Source: an uncultured Roseicyclus sp.
GTDB lineage: Bacteria > Pseudomonadota > Alphaproteobacteria > Rhodobacterales > Rhodobacteraceae
Direction of reading: 5' to 3'
Assembly (NCBI GenBank): GCA_947494975.1
Contig: CANLXA010000003.1
Location: forward strand, 868,001 to 932,000
Length of the DNA stretch: 64,000 nucleotides
Positions 1-8,730 of the stretch are shown piece after piece. The notes beneath the pieces were generated by a model that did not search any database, was not told the DNA's origin, and saw only the letters and a list, made by a program, of their open reading frames with translations. Both the position numbers and the translations under genes were made by a program. Positions within the stretch are counted from its first letter, which is position 1; each line of letters starts with the position of its first letter.

Positions 1-3
1 GAG

Positions 4-33
4 AACGCCCCGTTATCGAGCGGGGCGTTTTTC
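4..33 (+). terminator. Rho-independent terminator of a gene left of the window
   Basis: A perfect 9-bp stem (4-12 with 21-29) closes an 8-nt loop and runs into a five-T tract on the plus strand. There is no T tract on the other side, so it ends a rightward transcript that began before the window. Confidence 0.8.
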
Positions 34-46
34 TTTGGGGGCTGAC

Positions 47-541
47 CTAAGCTTCGTCGGCGAACAGGGCGTCCAACCGGGCATAGGACATCTCCATCCC
101 GTCCGTCGCGCCCTGGGCCAGGAACCCCTCCATCTGCTCCGGGGCCGCGAAGATCATCCGGGAGGTCACACATGTGCCATCTTGCGTGCCCTCGAACGTG
201 ACGATGTTGGTGGTGGGATCGCCCATCGGTTGTGAGTGGTTGCCCTGATCGAACGTCTGGGTGTCTTCCGTCCGCTTGCCCTCCACCACAAGGGTATACT
301 GGCCCGTGAAGCCGAACTCCTCCCCTGTTTCGGCATTGCGCCAACGCCACCGATAAGAACCACCGGTGCGCACATCCATCTCGCACACATGCATCTCCCA
401 TCCCGGGGGGCCGAGGAGCCAGCGCGTCAGAAGCGCGGGATCGGTGAAGGCCTGCCAGACCTTGGCGGGCGGTGCATCGAAATGCCGGGTGACCAGCACC
501 GAGCGGTCGGTATCGCGGGCGACTTGGGCGGGATCGGGCAT
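47..541 (-). CDS. SRPBCC (AHSA1-like) domain protein
   Basis: A 164-residue SRPBCC/START-like protein of the AHSA1 branch. Visible marks are the N-terminal strand and helix RHFDAPPAKVWQAFTDP, the segment WLLGPPGWEMHVCEMDVRTG, and the C-terminal helix with GMEMSYARLDALF. The family binds hydrophobic ligands in a deep cavity; the ligand cannot be read from the sequence. The start lies 6 bp after the stop of the ArsR gene, so the two form one operon. ArsR-SRPBCC pairs are a frequent bacterial arrangement, which suggests the regulator controls this partner. Length is normal and nothing appears broken. Confidence 0.88.
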   Translation of the reverse strand: MPDPAQVARDTDRSVLVTRHFDAPPAKVWQAFTDPALLTRWLLGPPGWEMHVCEMDVRTGGSYRWRWRNAETGEEFGFTGQYTLVVEGKRTEDTQTFDQGNHSQPMGDPTTNIVTFEGTQDGTCVTSRMIFAAPEQMEGFLAQGATDGMEMSYARLDALFADEA

Positions 542-547
542 GTCAAG

Positions 548-883
548 TTACTCCTTGGGGTCGGGTGTGTCGGGCATGTCGGCCAGCAGCGCGTCGAGAC
601 GCTGATAATTTCCCTCCATGATCGTCTGCAGGCGGGCCAGCCATGCATTCATCTCGTCCAGCGCGTCGGGTCTCAGGCGGCGCGGACGGGTCTGGGCGAC
701 GATCGAGGTTTCGATCAGATCCGCCGCCTCCAGCACCTTGAGGTGGTGCGACAGGGCCGGCTGGCTGATCGGCGCGATATCCCTGAGGTCCTGCACCGTC
801 GCGGCCCCCTGCCCCAGCCGTTCGAGAATGGCGCGGCGCGTCGGATCAGACAGGGCCGCAAATCGACGATCCAGGACAGACAT
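548..883 (-). CDS. ArsR-family winged-helix transcriptional regulator
   Basis: A 111-residue ArsR/SmtB-type repressor. The winged-helix domain fills most of the protein: DPTRRAILERLGQGAATVQDL, then the recognition helix region ISQPALSHHLKVLEAADLIE, then a wing with RPRRLRPDALDEMNAWL. No paired cysteines that would mark a metal sensor are present, so it belongs to the non-metal branch that usually sits beside SRPBCC genes. An AAGGAG ribosome site precedes the start. A 7-bp inverted repeat lies just upstream (900-921) and probably serves as its own operator. Confidence 0.92.
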   Translation of the reverse strand: MSVLDRRFAALSDPTRRAILERLGQGAATVQDLRDIAPISQPALSHHLKVLEAADLIETSIVAQTRPRRLRPDALDEMNAWLARLQTIMEGNYQRLDALLADMPDTPDPKE

Positions 884-899
884 GGCGGAAGCGTCTCCT

Positions 900-921
900 T
901 ATATAAGTGATTCTTTATATA
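900..921 (-). promoter_or_regulatory. Inverted repeat, candidate autoregulatory ArsR operator
   Basis: TATATAA and TTATATA (perfect complements) are separated by 8 nt, centred about 28 bp before the arsR start and immediately upstream of its ribosome site. Position and symmetry fit an operator bound by an ArsR dimer. Binding by this particular protein is inference. Confidence 0.6.
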
Positions 922-999
922 CATCGCTCAGCAAAAAACTGCAAAATGTAAAAAAGATTCACTTAACCTCTTGCCTAGACCGCGCAGTCTCCCATATGA

Positions 1000-1014
1000 G
1001 TTAATGTGATTAAC
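1000..1014. promoter_or_regulatory. Short palindrome upstream of the first DUF2852 gene
   Basis: GTTAAT-GTG-ATTAAC is a perfect 6-bp inverted repeat in an AT-rich stretch, 42 bp before the start at 1056 and between divergent genes. It may be an operator. The TTAA half-sites are 5 bp apart, not the 7 bp of a CtrA site. Confidence 0.35.
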
Positions 1015-1055
1015 ATTTACATTCACGGAAACAGGAAACAGAGGAGACATACCCG

Positions 1056-1463
1056 ATGACAACCACCTCAACCACCGCCATCGCCCATGAGGCGCAAGGC
1101 TGGTTTTCGAAGGCCGAGGGCTGGCTCGACGCCCGTGGCAAAGGCGCATGGATCGCCGCCATGGTGCTTGGGTTCATCTTCTTCTGGCCGATCGGCCTCG
1201 CCCTTCTGGCCTATATGATATGGAGCAAACGCATGTTCAACGGATCGTGTTCTTCCCGCCGCACCCACGGGCGCAAATTCCGGACCTCGGGCAACACCGC
1301 GTTCGACGCCTACAAGGCCGACACGCTGCGCCGCCTGGAAGAGGAGCAAGGCGCGTTCGAGAGCTTCTTGCAGCGCCTTCGCGACGCCAAGGACAAGTCC
1401 GAGTTTGACCAGTTCATGGAAGATCGCGCCAAGGCCGCGAAAGACGACGAGCAAACGGCGTGA
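1056..1463 (+). CDS. DUF2852 small membrane protein
   Basis: A 135-residue protein matching the DUF2852 family common in Rhodobacterales. One strong membrane segment lies near residues 30-52 (GAWIAAMVLGFIFFWPIGLA), followed by a cytosolic tail. The last 50 residues carry a charged helix, FDAYKADTLRRLEEEQGAF, and the motif EFDQFMEDRA. A GAGGAG site precedes the ATG. The next gene repeats the same C-terminal module, so the pair is a tandem duplication. Function is unknown. A strong terminator follows the stop. Confidence 0.85.
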   Translation: MTTTSTTAIAHEAQGWFSKAEGWLDARGKGAWIAAMVLGFIFFWPIGLALLAYMIWSKRMFNGSCSSRRTHGRKFRTSGNTAFDAYKADTLRRLEEEQGAFESFLQRLRDAKDKSEFDQFMEDRAKAAKDDEQTA

Positions 1464-1469
1464 TGCCGC

Positions 1470-1501
1470 GAACCGGGCCCCGGAACATCGGGGCCCGGTT
1501 C
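1470..1501 (+). terminator. Terminator hairpin after the first DUF2852 gene
   Basis: A perfect 13-bp stem (1470-1482 with 1489-1501) has a 6-nt loop. The following tract is only weakly T-rich (tgtt). It separates the two DUF2852 paralogues. Confidence 0.65.
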
Positions 1502-1544
1502 TGTTATGTTCAAAACACACACTCTGACAGGAAAGGACGCAGCC

Positions 1545-2003
1545 ATGCCCCGCGACACCACATCCCATGACTATCCGGCACATCCCTCCCGGGCGATCCC
1601 CGTTTCGGTGCAGATCCTGTCGATCCTTGCCTATAGTGGCTTTGCGATCTCCTCCTCCATCGTGGCCATGGCCATGTTCGGGCAGATCGGCATGCTGCTG
1701 GCGCTGCTCTTCGCTTGGCAATGGAGCCGGATCCCCACGCTCAGCGGCCGGATGAAGATGGACGAGGCCGTCGATCTCCTGCGCCCCGACGTGACCGATA
1801 CGGTCCCCAAATCCAGCGGCAATTCCAGCTTTGACGCGTACCGCGCCGAGCTTCTGGGCCGCCTCGAGAAGGAGCAGACGGAATTCGAGGGCTTCCTCAC
1901 CCGCCTGCGCGACGCAAAAGACACATTCGAGTTTGACCAGTTCATGGAAGATCGCGCCGAAGCGCGCTCCCGTGATCGGGCTCTGGCTCCGGCCGTGGTG
2001 TAA
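1545..2003 (+). CDS. Second DUF2852-like small membrane protein
   Basis: A 152-residue paralogue of the preceding gene. The start at 1545 is chosen because AAAGGACG sits 7 bp before that ATG; an upstream ATG at 1506 has no ribosome site and lies at the foot of the terminator. One membrane segment spans roughly residues 25-55. The C-terminal module FDAYRAELLGRLEKEQTEF and EFDQFMEDRA is nearly identical to that of its neighbour, while the N-terminal half differs strongly. Function is unknown. Confidence 0.82.
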   Translation: MPRDTTSHDYPAHPSRAIPVSVQILSILAYSGFAISSSIVAMAMFGQIGMLLALLFAWQWSRIPTLSGRMKMDEAVDLLRPDVTDTVPKSSGNSSFDAYRAELLGRLEKEQTEFEGFLTRLRDAKDTFEFDQFMEDRAEARSRDRALAPAVV

Positions 2004-2027
2004 GCCCCCCTCGCCCCGGTCGGTTCT

Positions 2028-2060
2028 GCGCGGCCCCGAATTGTCCCCTCGGGGCCGCGC
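2028..2060 (+). terminator. GC-rich hairpin after the second DUF2852 gene
   Basis: A 12-bp perfect stem (2028-2039 with 2049-2060) lies 25 bp after the stop. T residues follow only 10 nt later (cttttcttc), so it may be a weak terminator or an mRNA-stabilising stem. Confidence 0.5.
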
Positions 2061-2095
2061 CAACTCTCCCCTTTTCTTCGTCTGGAACAAACCCC

Positions 2096-2545
2096 ATGTC
2101 CCTTGCCATGACCTCAACGCGCCTGCCCGATCCGCAATATGATCCCGCCTATTACGATGGTGTGCTGCCCAAGCGGTTCTTTGCATGGGCCATCGATGCG
2201 GCGCTGGTCTTCTCGTCCATGGTCCTGCTGTCGATCTTCACCGCAGGGATTGCCTTCATGCTGTGGATACCGGTCCATGCGGCGCTTGCCTTCTTCTACC
2301 GCTGGACGACGATCAAGAACCGCTCGGCCACCTTCGGGATGCGGGTGATGAATATCGAGCTGCGCGGGCCCAGTGGCGCGCCGCTCACCCCGGCCGAGGC
2401 GGCGCTTCACACCGGTAGCTTCCTGGCCTTCGCCTTCTTCTTCCTGATCCAGCTTGTGTCGATCGGCATGATGATCGGGCGCCCGTTCAATCGGTCCCTG
2501 CCCGATGAGCTTGTGGGCAGCGTCATGATAAACTGCCCCCAGTGA
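2096..2545 (+). CDS. RDD-family membrane protein
   Basis: A 149-residue RDD-domain protein. Motifs are the N-terminal [13 protein letters not shown] (the RxxAxxxD signature), a second helix ending [14 protein letters not shown], the loop [18 protein letters not shown], and a third membrane helix near residues 105-125. RDD proteins are small integral membrane proteins of largely unknown role, some linked to ion transport. The start could also be the ATG at 2108, since no clear ribosome site decides it. Confidence 0.85.
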   Translation: MSLAMTSTRLPDPQYDPAYYDGVLPKRFFAWAIDAALVFSSMVLLSIFTAGIAFMLWIPVHAALAFFYRWTTIKNRSATFGMRVMNIELRGPSGAPLTPAEAALHTGSFLAFAFFFLIQLVSIGMMIGRPFNRSLPDELVGSVMINCPQ

Positions 2546-2642
2546 CGCAAACCGGGCAGTAACCCGTTCATCAAAAAGCGGTTGCCCCCCGGGGCTTGGC
2601 TGTTGCAGGCTGCAACCTGAGATCTCAGGACACCTACGCTTC

Positions 2643-3470
2643 ATGCGCCACACGCTTCCGATTGCGCCGCAATTCTATGTGACGGCCCCCCAATCCTGCC
2701 CGTATCTGGACGGGCGCAGGGAGCGGAAGTTGTTTACCGCCCTGCAGGGGGATCAGGCCGAAAAGCTGAACAATTCGCTGTCCAAGCAGGGCTTTCGCCG
2801 CTCGCAGAATGTGCTCTACCGGCCATCGTGCAGTGAGTGTTCGGCATGCCTTTCGGCGCGTATTCGCGTGGCGGATTTCGCGCCCAAGCGCAGCCACAAA
2901 CGGGTCGCCAGGCGCAATGCGCATCTGGGTCGCACGGCCCGGTCGGCCTGGGCCACGTCGGACCAATATGCGCTGTTCCGTGCCTATCTCGATGCCCGCC
3001 ATGCCGATGGCGGCATGGCCGATATGGATGTGTTCGAATTCGCCGCGATGATCGAAGAGACGCCGGTGAAGACCCGCGTGATCGAGTATCGCGACACGGC
3101 GGCGGAGGATGAGCTGGCCGCCGTTTGCCTGACCGATATTCTCGATGACGGGCTCAGCCTCGTCTATTCCTTCTTCCATCCCGATCTGCGCAAGAACTCC
3201 CTGGGAACTTACGTGATCCTCGATCATATCGATCTCGCGCGCGAGGCCGGGCTGCCTTATGTCTATCTGGGCTATTGGGTGCCGGGCTCGGCCAAGATGG
3301 GGTACAAGGCCACCTTCCCGGCGCTTGAGGTCTATGTGGGCGGCGAATGGCAGGAACTGGGCGATCCGGAAGACTATTCCACCCAGACCCATCCGCTTTC
3401 CACCGATCCCATCGCGCAACAGGTGGCCCAGATCAGCCTGCCCGATCTGCGCGGCGACGGTGATCTCTGA
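2643..3470 (+). CDS. bpt: Aspartate/glutamate leucyltransferase (N-end rule)
   Basis: A 275-residue leucyl-tRNA-protein transferase of the Bpt type, which moves leucine from tRNA to proteins that start with Asp or Glu and marks them for ClpS/ClpAP degradation. Diagnostic features are the N-terminal cysteine motifs SCPYLDGR and [16 protein letters not shown], and the C-terminal GNAT-like half with [18 protein letters not shown] and [15 protein letters not shown]. Length and motifs are typical of the family. The VOC gene follows 7 bp later, so they are probably cotranscribed. Confidence 0.95.
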   Translation: MRHTLPIAPQFYVTAPQSCPYLDGRRERKLFTALQGDQAEKLNNSLSKQGFRRSQNVLYRPSCSECSACLSARIRVADFAPKRSHKRVARRNAHLGRTARSAWATSDQYALFRAYLDARHADGGMADMDVFEFAAMIEETPVKTRVIEYRDTAAEDELAAVCLTDILDDGLSLVYSFFHPDLRKNSLGTYVILDHIDLAREAGLPYVYLGYWVPGSAKMGYKATFPALEVYVGGEWQELGDPEDYSTQTHPLSTDPIAQQVAQISLPDLRGDGDL

Positions 3471-3477
3471 TCTGCGG

Positions 3478-3858
3478 ATGCGGCTGACCCTTATCACGCT
3501 GCTGGTGCCGGATTATGACGCGGCGCTGCGGTTCTTCGTCGACGGCCTTGGCTGGACCTGCCTCGCCGATGAGGATCAGGGTCGCAAACGCTGGGTCACC
3601 GTGGCCCCGGATGCCGAGGGCCCGGCGGTGCTACTGGCCCGCGCCAGCACGCCTGCGCAGAAGATCGCCATCGGCAACCAGACCGGCGGGCGCGTGGGGT
3701 TCTTCCTGCAGACCGACGATTTCACCCGCGACGCCGCGAAGATCACCGCGGCGGGCGGGCATCTGCTCGAAGAGCCACGGCACGAACCCTATGGCATTGT
3801 CGCCCAGTGGCGCGATCCGTGGGGCAATCTATGGGATCTGATCGAACCGGCCAGCTGA
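3478..3858 (+). CDS. VOC / glyoxalase-like protein
   Basis: A 126-residue single-chain VOC-superfamily protein built of two beta-alpha-beta-beta-beta repeats. The first repeat begins MRLTLITLLVPDYDAALRFF; the second ends GIVAQWRDPWGNLWDLIEP, the usual terminal motif of this family. It belongs to the small putative lyase or dioxygenase branch, with substrate unknown. The start is the ATG 7 bp after the bpt stop. A convergent terminator follows. Confidence 0.88.
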   Translation: MRLTLITLLVPDYDAALRFFVDGLGWTCLADEDQGRKRWVTVAPDAEGPAVLLARASTPAQKIAIGNQTGGRVGFFLQTDDFTRDAAKITAAGGHLLEEPRHEPYGIVAQWRDPWGNLWDLIEPAS

Positions 3859-3899
3859 TCCGCGCGCGCACGGAGCGCGGGGGGAAGCCGCCCGGACGA

Positions 3900-3926
3900 A
3901 GAAGGGGGCCGCGGAGGCCCCCTTCT
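3900..3926. terminator. Bidirectional terminator between VOC and dctM genes
   Basis: An 11-bp perfect stem (3900-3910 with 3916-3926) with a 5-nt loop lies between two converging genes. Neither side has a long T tract, but position and symmetry fit a shared terminator. Confidence 0.65.
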
Positions 3927-3947
3927 GAAGTCCATCGTCTCGACCCG

Positions 3948-6305
3948 TTAGTTCGGCAACAGGTCCGGGACGATCGTCACAATCCCCGGGAACAGCCACA
4001 GGATCGCGAGACCCAGCACCTGGATGCCCACAAACGGGATCACACCGCGATAGATATGGCCCGTCGTAACCGATTTCGGGGCCACGCCGCGCAGATAGAA
4101 CAGCGCGAAGCCAAACGGTGGCGTGAGGAACGAGGTCTGCAGGTTCACCGCGATCATGATCGTCACCCATTTCGGATCCAACGTGCCGCCATAGATCACC
4201 GGCCCCACGATCGGGATGACGATGTAGATGATCTCAAGGAAATCCAGCACGAAGCCGAGGATGAATAGGATCAACATCACCAGCAGGAACACGACGATCT
4301 CATTGTCGAAGGCCCGCAGGAATTGCTGGATGTAATGCTCCCCGCCGAACGAGATCAGCACGAGGTTCAGGAGTTGCGAGCCGATCAGGATGGTGAAAAC
4401 CATGCTGGTCACCTTCGCCGTCTCCCGCACCACCGGTGACAGGACCGAGCATCGGAACAACACCCAACACCCGTAGAGCAGGCCAAAGAAGGCGAAGTGA
4501 TAGGCCACCTGGGCAAGGATATAGGCCACCCAATCCTCGAACGGCACCGTTTCGCGCGTGATGCGCAGATCGAAATTCACGCCCAGAAGGATCATGATGA
4601 CAAGCGCGAAGCTCGACCAGATGATGATCTTCGACCAGCCGTTTTCTTCCTTCAGCTTGCGATAGGCCGCCAGCATGATGGCACCGGCCGCACCCAAAGC
4701 CGCGGCGGGCGTCGGATTGGTGATGCCGCCAAGGATCGAGCCCAGAACCGCCACGATCAGAACCAGCGGCGGGAAGACCACGCGCAGAAGCTCATTTTGC
4801 GATAGCCGCCCCATCGCGATCCGCACGCCGTAAAGGGTGATGATCGTCGGGATCGCAAGGATGATGAAGGTCGATCCCGGCCCGGTCAGCGGTGAGATCA
4901 GCGCCACGTCGGCCATGAAGGCCAAGACAACACCGATCCCCCCCACGATCAGCGGCATCGGATCGGAAGACGGCGACACGCCGCGCGCCACGATCAGGAT
5001 CAGCCCGAGCAACGTGAAGATCACCGCCACGCCCGAGCCAATGGGCGGAATGTTGTCGACCGCCGTGATGCGCGCGTCGACCAATTCCTCTTCGGTCAGT
5101 TCCTGCGCGTCGCCCGCGTTGGTGCCGGCCTCGGCCTGCGCTGCGCGCAGCGCCACCGCTTCATCCCACGCGCTTTGGCCATGCAACTCGATCATCGCGG
5201 TCTGGCATTGCTCGGACACGTTGGTGCGCAAGGCCGGGCCGGCTTCGCGTTCGGCATAATCCGACACGAACACCGTCTGGCTGCCCACCAGCCCCCCGAA
5301 GGCGCCAAGCACCACGATGCCGATCAGCGCGACGGGCGCCACAAGGTACCAGGTCAGCGCTTCGGAGCGGGTGACGGCTTCACCGCCGCCGCCTTCAATC
5401 GTCACCGGCGGCGCCGCCGACGGACGCAAAAGCGCAAAGCCGAAGGCGTATGCGCCGTAGAGGAAGGCCAGGAACAGGCCGGGCAGCAAGGCCGCCTGGA
5501 ACAGCGTGCCAACGGACAGAACCGCAGGTTCGCCCAGGAAGGTCAGCGCATCGGAACAGCCCGCCAGCTGCGCGCGGGTTTCCTGGCCCGTCGCGTAGAG
5601 GTCGCCCACAAGCGTGCCGAGCAGAACGATCACGATGGACGGCGGGATGATCTGCCCGAGGGTGCCGGACGCGGCGATCACACCTGTGGCAAGCTCTGGC
5701 GAGTAATTGTTGCGCAGCATCGTGGGCAGGGCCAACAGGCCCATGGTCACCACGGTCGCGCCAACGATGCCGGTGGAGGCCGCAAGAAACGCGCCCACAA
5801 TCACGATGGACACGGCCAGACCGCCGGGCAGAGGGCCAAAGACGCGCGCCATGGTGGTCAGCAGATCCTCGGCGATCTTGGAGCGTTCCAGCGTGATGCC
5901 CATCATCACGAACATCAGAACCGCCAGCAGCGTTTCGATGCTCTGGCCCGCGATCACGCGCTCGTTCATGCGGTTCACGATGAACGACAGGTTGCGATCC
6001 ATCGCCAGTTCCCAGCCGCCGGGGAACAGGTGTTCCTCTATGCGCGGTAATTCCGGGTATCGGAAAACGGATATCGCCTCCCGTGACACGCCCTCGGCCA
6101 CAAGGGCGGAGTATTCAAGCGACGAGGTGTCGATGGCCTGGTGTATGAGAATGCCCGCGGAATCGAGCGCGGCGATGATCGCGAAGGAGATGATGCCCGC
6201 GCCGCCGATGGCGAATGCCACCGGAAAGCCGGTCATGATCCCTGCGAAGAGTGTCAGGAAGACGATGATCAACCCGATCTCGACCCCATCCAATCCGAAA
6301 ATCAT
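3948..6305 (-). CDS. TRAP transporter large permease (DctM family, extended)
   Basis: A 785-residue large membrane subunit of a tripartite ATP-independent periplasmic transporter, which carries solutes with a sodium gradient. The N-terminal part shows DctM motifs (GIMTGFPVAFAIGGAGIISF, VIAASGTLGQIIPPSIVIVL) and the C-terminal part resumes with GSILGGITNPTPAAALGAAG and LTPPFGFALFYLRGV. Between about residues 305 and 530 there is an insertion with extra hydrophobic helices and a charged soluble stretch, making it far longer than the usual roughly 430 residues. Long DctM proteins are typical of the FcbT/TakM group. It is the last gene of the transporter operon. Confidence 0.93.
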   Translation of the reverse strand: MIFGLDGVEIGLIIVFLTLFAGIMTGFPVAFAIGGAGIISFAIIAALDSAGILIHQAIDTSSLEYSALVAEGVSREAISVFRYPELPRIEEHLFPGGWELAMDRNLSFIVNRMNERVIAGQSIETLLAVLMFVMMGITLERSKIAEDLLTTMARVFGPLPGGLAVSIVIVGAFLAASTGIVGATVVTMGLLALPTMLRNNYSPELATGVIAASGTLGQIIPPSIVIVLLGTLVGDLYATGQETRAQLAGCSDALTFLGEPAVLSVGTLFQAALLPGLFLAFLYGAYAFGFALLRPSAAPPVTIEGGGGEAVTRSEALTWYLVAPVALIGIVVLGAFGGLVGSQTVFVSDYAEREAGPALRTNVSEQCQTAMIELHGQSAWDEAVALRAAQAEAGTNAGDAQELTEEELVDARITAVDNIPPIGSGVAVIFTLLGLILIVARGVSPSSDPMPLIVGGIGVVLAFMADVALISPLTGPGSTFIILAIPTIITLYGVRIAMGRLSQNELLRVVFPPLVLIVAVLGSILGGITNPTPAAALGAAGAIMLAAYRKLKEENGWSKIIIWSSFALVIMILLGVNFDLRITRETVPFEDWVAYILAQVAYHFAFFGLLYGCWVLFRCSVLSPVVRETAKVTSMVFTILIGSQLLNLVLISFGGEHYIQQFLRAFDNEIVVFLLVMLILFILGFVLDFLEIIYIVIPIVGPVIYGGTLDPKWVTIMIAVNLQTSFLTPPFGFALFYLRGVAPKSVTTGHIYRGVIPFVGIQVLGLAILWLFPGIVTIVPDLLPN

Positions 6306-6350
6306 AGTATTCCCCTTGCTGCACGCGTCGTCGTGAGGCGGTGGTTTGGA

Positions 6351-7340
6351 TCAGGTCGAGCCTGAGTGAATGGCATGTTCGAGTTCTTCGGCTTCATCGC
6401 CGAGCACATCGCGGTCGACGTATTTCCCGGCACTACCCTCCCCCTCCAGCCACTCCAGATACGAGCGCCAGAAGAACGCGATAGCCTGCAGGAAGATCAT
6501 GACGCAGAACGCCACCAGAAGGACCTTGAACAGGAAATAGGCGTTGAAGCCATTGGGGCTGAACCCGATGGTTTCCACGTTCCAGCGCATGACGCGGGCC
6601 TGCATCAGCATCCGGTCCAACTCGCCGGTGGCCGACGGGTTGGGAACAACCAGATGGCGCCACATGAAGAACCAGGCATACATGTATGTCAGCACGATTG
6701 CGGGCATCATGAAGAACAGGCTGCCGAACATGTCGATGATGCGCTTGGTGCCGTGGCTGACGGCCGAATAGACCAGGTCAACACGCACGTGGCTGCCCTG
6801 CACGAAGGTGTAGCTGGCGCAAAGGCACACAACGAGCGCGTTGTAGAGCTTCAGCTCCTCGCCCCACCAGCTCAGATCCTGGGTGAAGGCGGTGCCAAGC
6901 GGGCCAAGCTGGATTTCCGCCACGCGAAAAATCCGCTGAAGAAAGACGATCATCACCTGTTGCAGAACCATCAGAAGGCCGGCCCAGGCGGCCAGCCGCC
7001 CGACACCGTTGGCAAACGCTTCCAGCCCGCGGACGCAGATCCAGAGGATCTGGCGCTTCCAGGCCATGCCGAGCGCGGTGATCACAAGGAAGGTGGTGAA
7101 GACCACGAAGAAGAACTCGACCGAGCCACCGTAATAGATGAAGCGCACCAGCGCTTCGCGGTTTTCCCAAAACAGCCATTGGGTCGGGTTCAGGATCGTG
7201 GCGATCAGGTTGTACGGCGCTTCGACGAAGTTGCCGACAACGAAGCCGAAAAAACTGCCGTCCTGAAATTTATCAAGGCACGATATGGTTCCTTCCGCAC
7301 TTGGCCGGAAGAAGCCTGAACACGCGATCTCGTTTTCCAT
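6351..7340 (-). CDS. TRAP transporter small permease (DctQ family, extended)
   Basis: A 329-residue small membrane subunit. The start at 7340 is preferred over one 42 bp upstream because GGGAGCGGGG precedes it. The protein has more helices than the four-helix DctQ norm: a segment near residues 35-110 comes before the classical domain, which contains WWGEELKLYNALVVCLCASY, FVQGSHVRVDLVYSAVSHGT and the C-terminal helix AYFLFKVLLVAFCVMIFLQ. It probably pairs with the extended DctM encoded 45 bp downstream. Confidence 0.9.
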   Translation of the reverse strand: MENEIACSGFFRPSAEGTISCLDKFQDGSFFGFVVGNFVEAPYNLIATILNPTQWLFWENREALVRFIYYGGSVEFFFVVFTTFLVITALGMAWKRQILWICVRGLEAFANGVGRLAAWAGLLMVLQQVMIVFLQRIFRVAEIQLGPLGTAFTQDLSWWGEELKLYNALVVCLCASYTFVQGSHVRVDLVYSAVSHGTKRIIDMFGSLFFMMPAIVLTYMYAWFFMWRHLVVPNPSATGELDRMLMQARVMRWNVETIGFSPNGFNAYFLFKVLLVAFCVMIFLQAIAFFWRSYLEWLEGEGSAGKYVDRDVLGDEAEELEHAIHSGST

Positions 7341-7456
7341 GGAATTCCCCGCTCCCTGTTGCGCCATCGGGGGAAAGCGCAACGCATCGCCGTACTGATC
7401 GGCGTCGCCCCCACCGAGTTTGGCCGGGGCGACACCGTTGATTTAGAAGACGTCGA

Positions 7457-8542
7457 TCAGCCCGCGTTCACGCGGTTCCGCTGGCGCATGTATTCGGCAT
7501 CGCCGATTTCGAACCAGTTGGCGGATTCTTCGAGCGACGAGAAATAGCTCTCGGCGATCGAGGCGTAGATCGGATCACCCATGTTCTCTTCGCGCACCTC
7601 GGCCGCCGCGGCGCCGAAGGCATCCCAGACATCATCGGGGAATTCGCGAACCTGAACACCAGCCGCTTGCAGACGGGTCAGAGCGGCCCCGTTTTCGGCC
7701 AACGACAGCGACAGGTTGTCGGAGTAGACGGCGCGGGTTGCGGTGTCGACGATGATCTTCTGCTGATCGGTCAGGGACTCGTAGACTTCGAGATTGAACG
7801 ACAGCGTGAGCGCCGAGCCGGGCTCGTGGAAGCCTGACGTATAGTAGGTGTTGGTGACCTCCTGGAAGCCCATGCGCTCGTCTGCATAGGGGCCGATCCA
7901 CTCCGCACCGTCGATCTGGCCAGACGCAAGCGCCTGATAGATCTCACCACCGGGGATGTTCTGAACCGAAGCGCCGAGGCGACCGAGAACCTGGCCACCC
8001 TGGCCCGGCATCCGGAAGCGAAGGCCCTGCAGGTCGTCGGCCGAGGTGATCTCGGTGTTGTACCAGCCGCCGGGCTGCATCGCCGTGGAGCCGCACATGA
8101 ACGACTTGAGGTTGAACAGCGATGCCAGCTCGTTGTGGTGATCATGGCCACCGCGATGGTAGTACCAGTTCGCCATTTCCTGACCGGTCATGCCAAACGG
8201 CACCGAGGTGAAGAAGGCAAATGCCGGGTGCTGGTTGAGGAAGTAGTAGTCAGCCGAGTGATAGAGATCGGCCTGGCCGGACGACACAGCATCGAACACC
8301 TCGAAGGCGCCAACCAGCGAACCGGCGGGCATCTTGTTGATGGTCAGCTGGCCATCGGTCATCGCGGTGATGCGATCCGCGGCCATCTGCGCGGCGTCAT
8401 CGAAAATGGCGAAGCCATCGGGCACCGACGTGACCATGGTCAGCGTGCGGTTGCCCTGGGCATAGGCCGGTGCCGCAAGCGTTGTTGTGGCCGCTGCGGC
8501 CCCGCCAACTGCAGACGTGCGCAAGAAAGAACGACGATCCAT
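7457..8542 (-). CDS. TRAP transporter substrate-binding protein, TakP/FcbT1 type
   Basis: A 361-residue periplasmic solute receptor. It starts with a twin-arginine signal, MDRRSFLRTSAVGG, with cleavage after AYAQ near residue 29. The core motifs ALASGQIDGAEWIGPYADER and GLRFRMPGQGGQVLGRLGA match the DctP branch that includes TakP, a 2-oxo-acid receptor of Rhodobacter sphaeroides. A 2-oxo acid or related carboxylate ligand is therefore plausible but not proven. GGGAGGG precedes the ATG. It is the first gene of the operon; a LacI-type operator and a palindrome lie upstream. Confidence 0.92.
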   Translation of the reverse strand: MDRRSFLRTSAVGGAAAATTTLAAPAYAQGNRTLTMVTSVPDGFAIFDDAAQMAADRITAMTDGQLTINKMPAGSLVGAFEVFDAVSSGQADLYHSADYYFLNQHPAFAFFTSVPFGMTGQEMANWYYHRGGHDHHNELASLFNLKSFMCGSTAMQPGGWYNTEITSADDLQGLRFRMPGQGGQVLGRLGASVQNIPGGEIYQALASGQIDGAEWIGPYADERMGFQEVTNTYYTSGFHEPGSALTLSFNLEVYESLTDQQKIIVDTATRAVYSDNLSLSLAENGAALTRLQAAGVQVREFPDDVWDAFGAAAAEVREENMGDPIYASIAESYFSSLEESANWFEIGDAEYMRQRNRVNAG

Positions 8543-8638
8543 GAGTATATTTCCCTCCCGTTTGGATCTTCCTCCGGGGCCCCCCTCGGGCCGCGGATGG
8601 GTAGAAGTGAGCGCACGTTAGCGAAACGGGGTGATCAC

Positions 8639-8652
8639 GAAAACAGGTTTTC
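8639..8652. promoter_or_regulatory. Palindrome upstream of the TRAP operon
   Basis: GAAAAC-AG-GTTTTC is a perfect 6-bp inverted repeat about 97 bp before the dctP start. It may be an operator or part of the promoter region; the factor is unknown. Confidence 0.4.
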
Positions 8653-8730
8653 TTGTCTGAACGGGCGTTTTTTGTAAAATTTTCTTACCAATATCGCCTA
8701 TTCGCGATTTGCTACATCCTTGAGGTGTGG

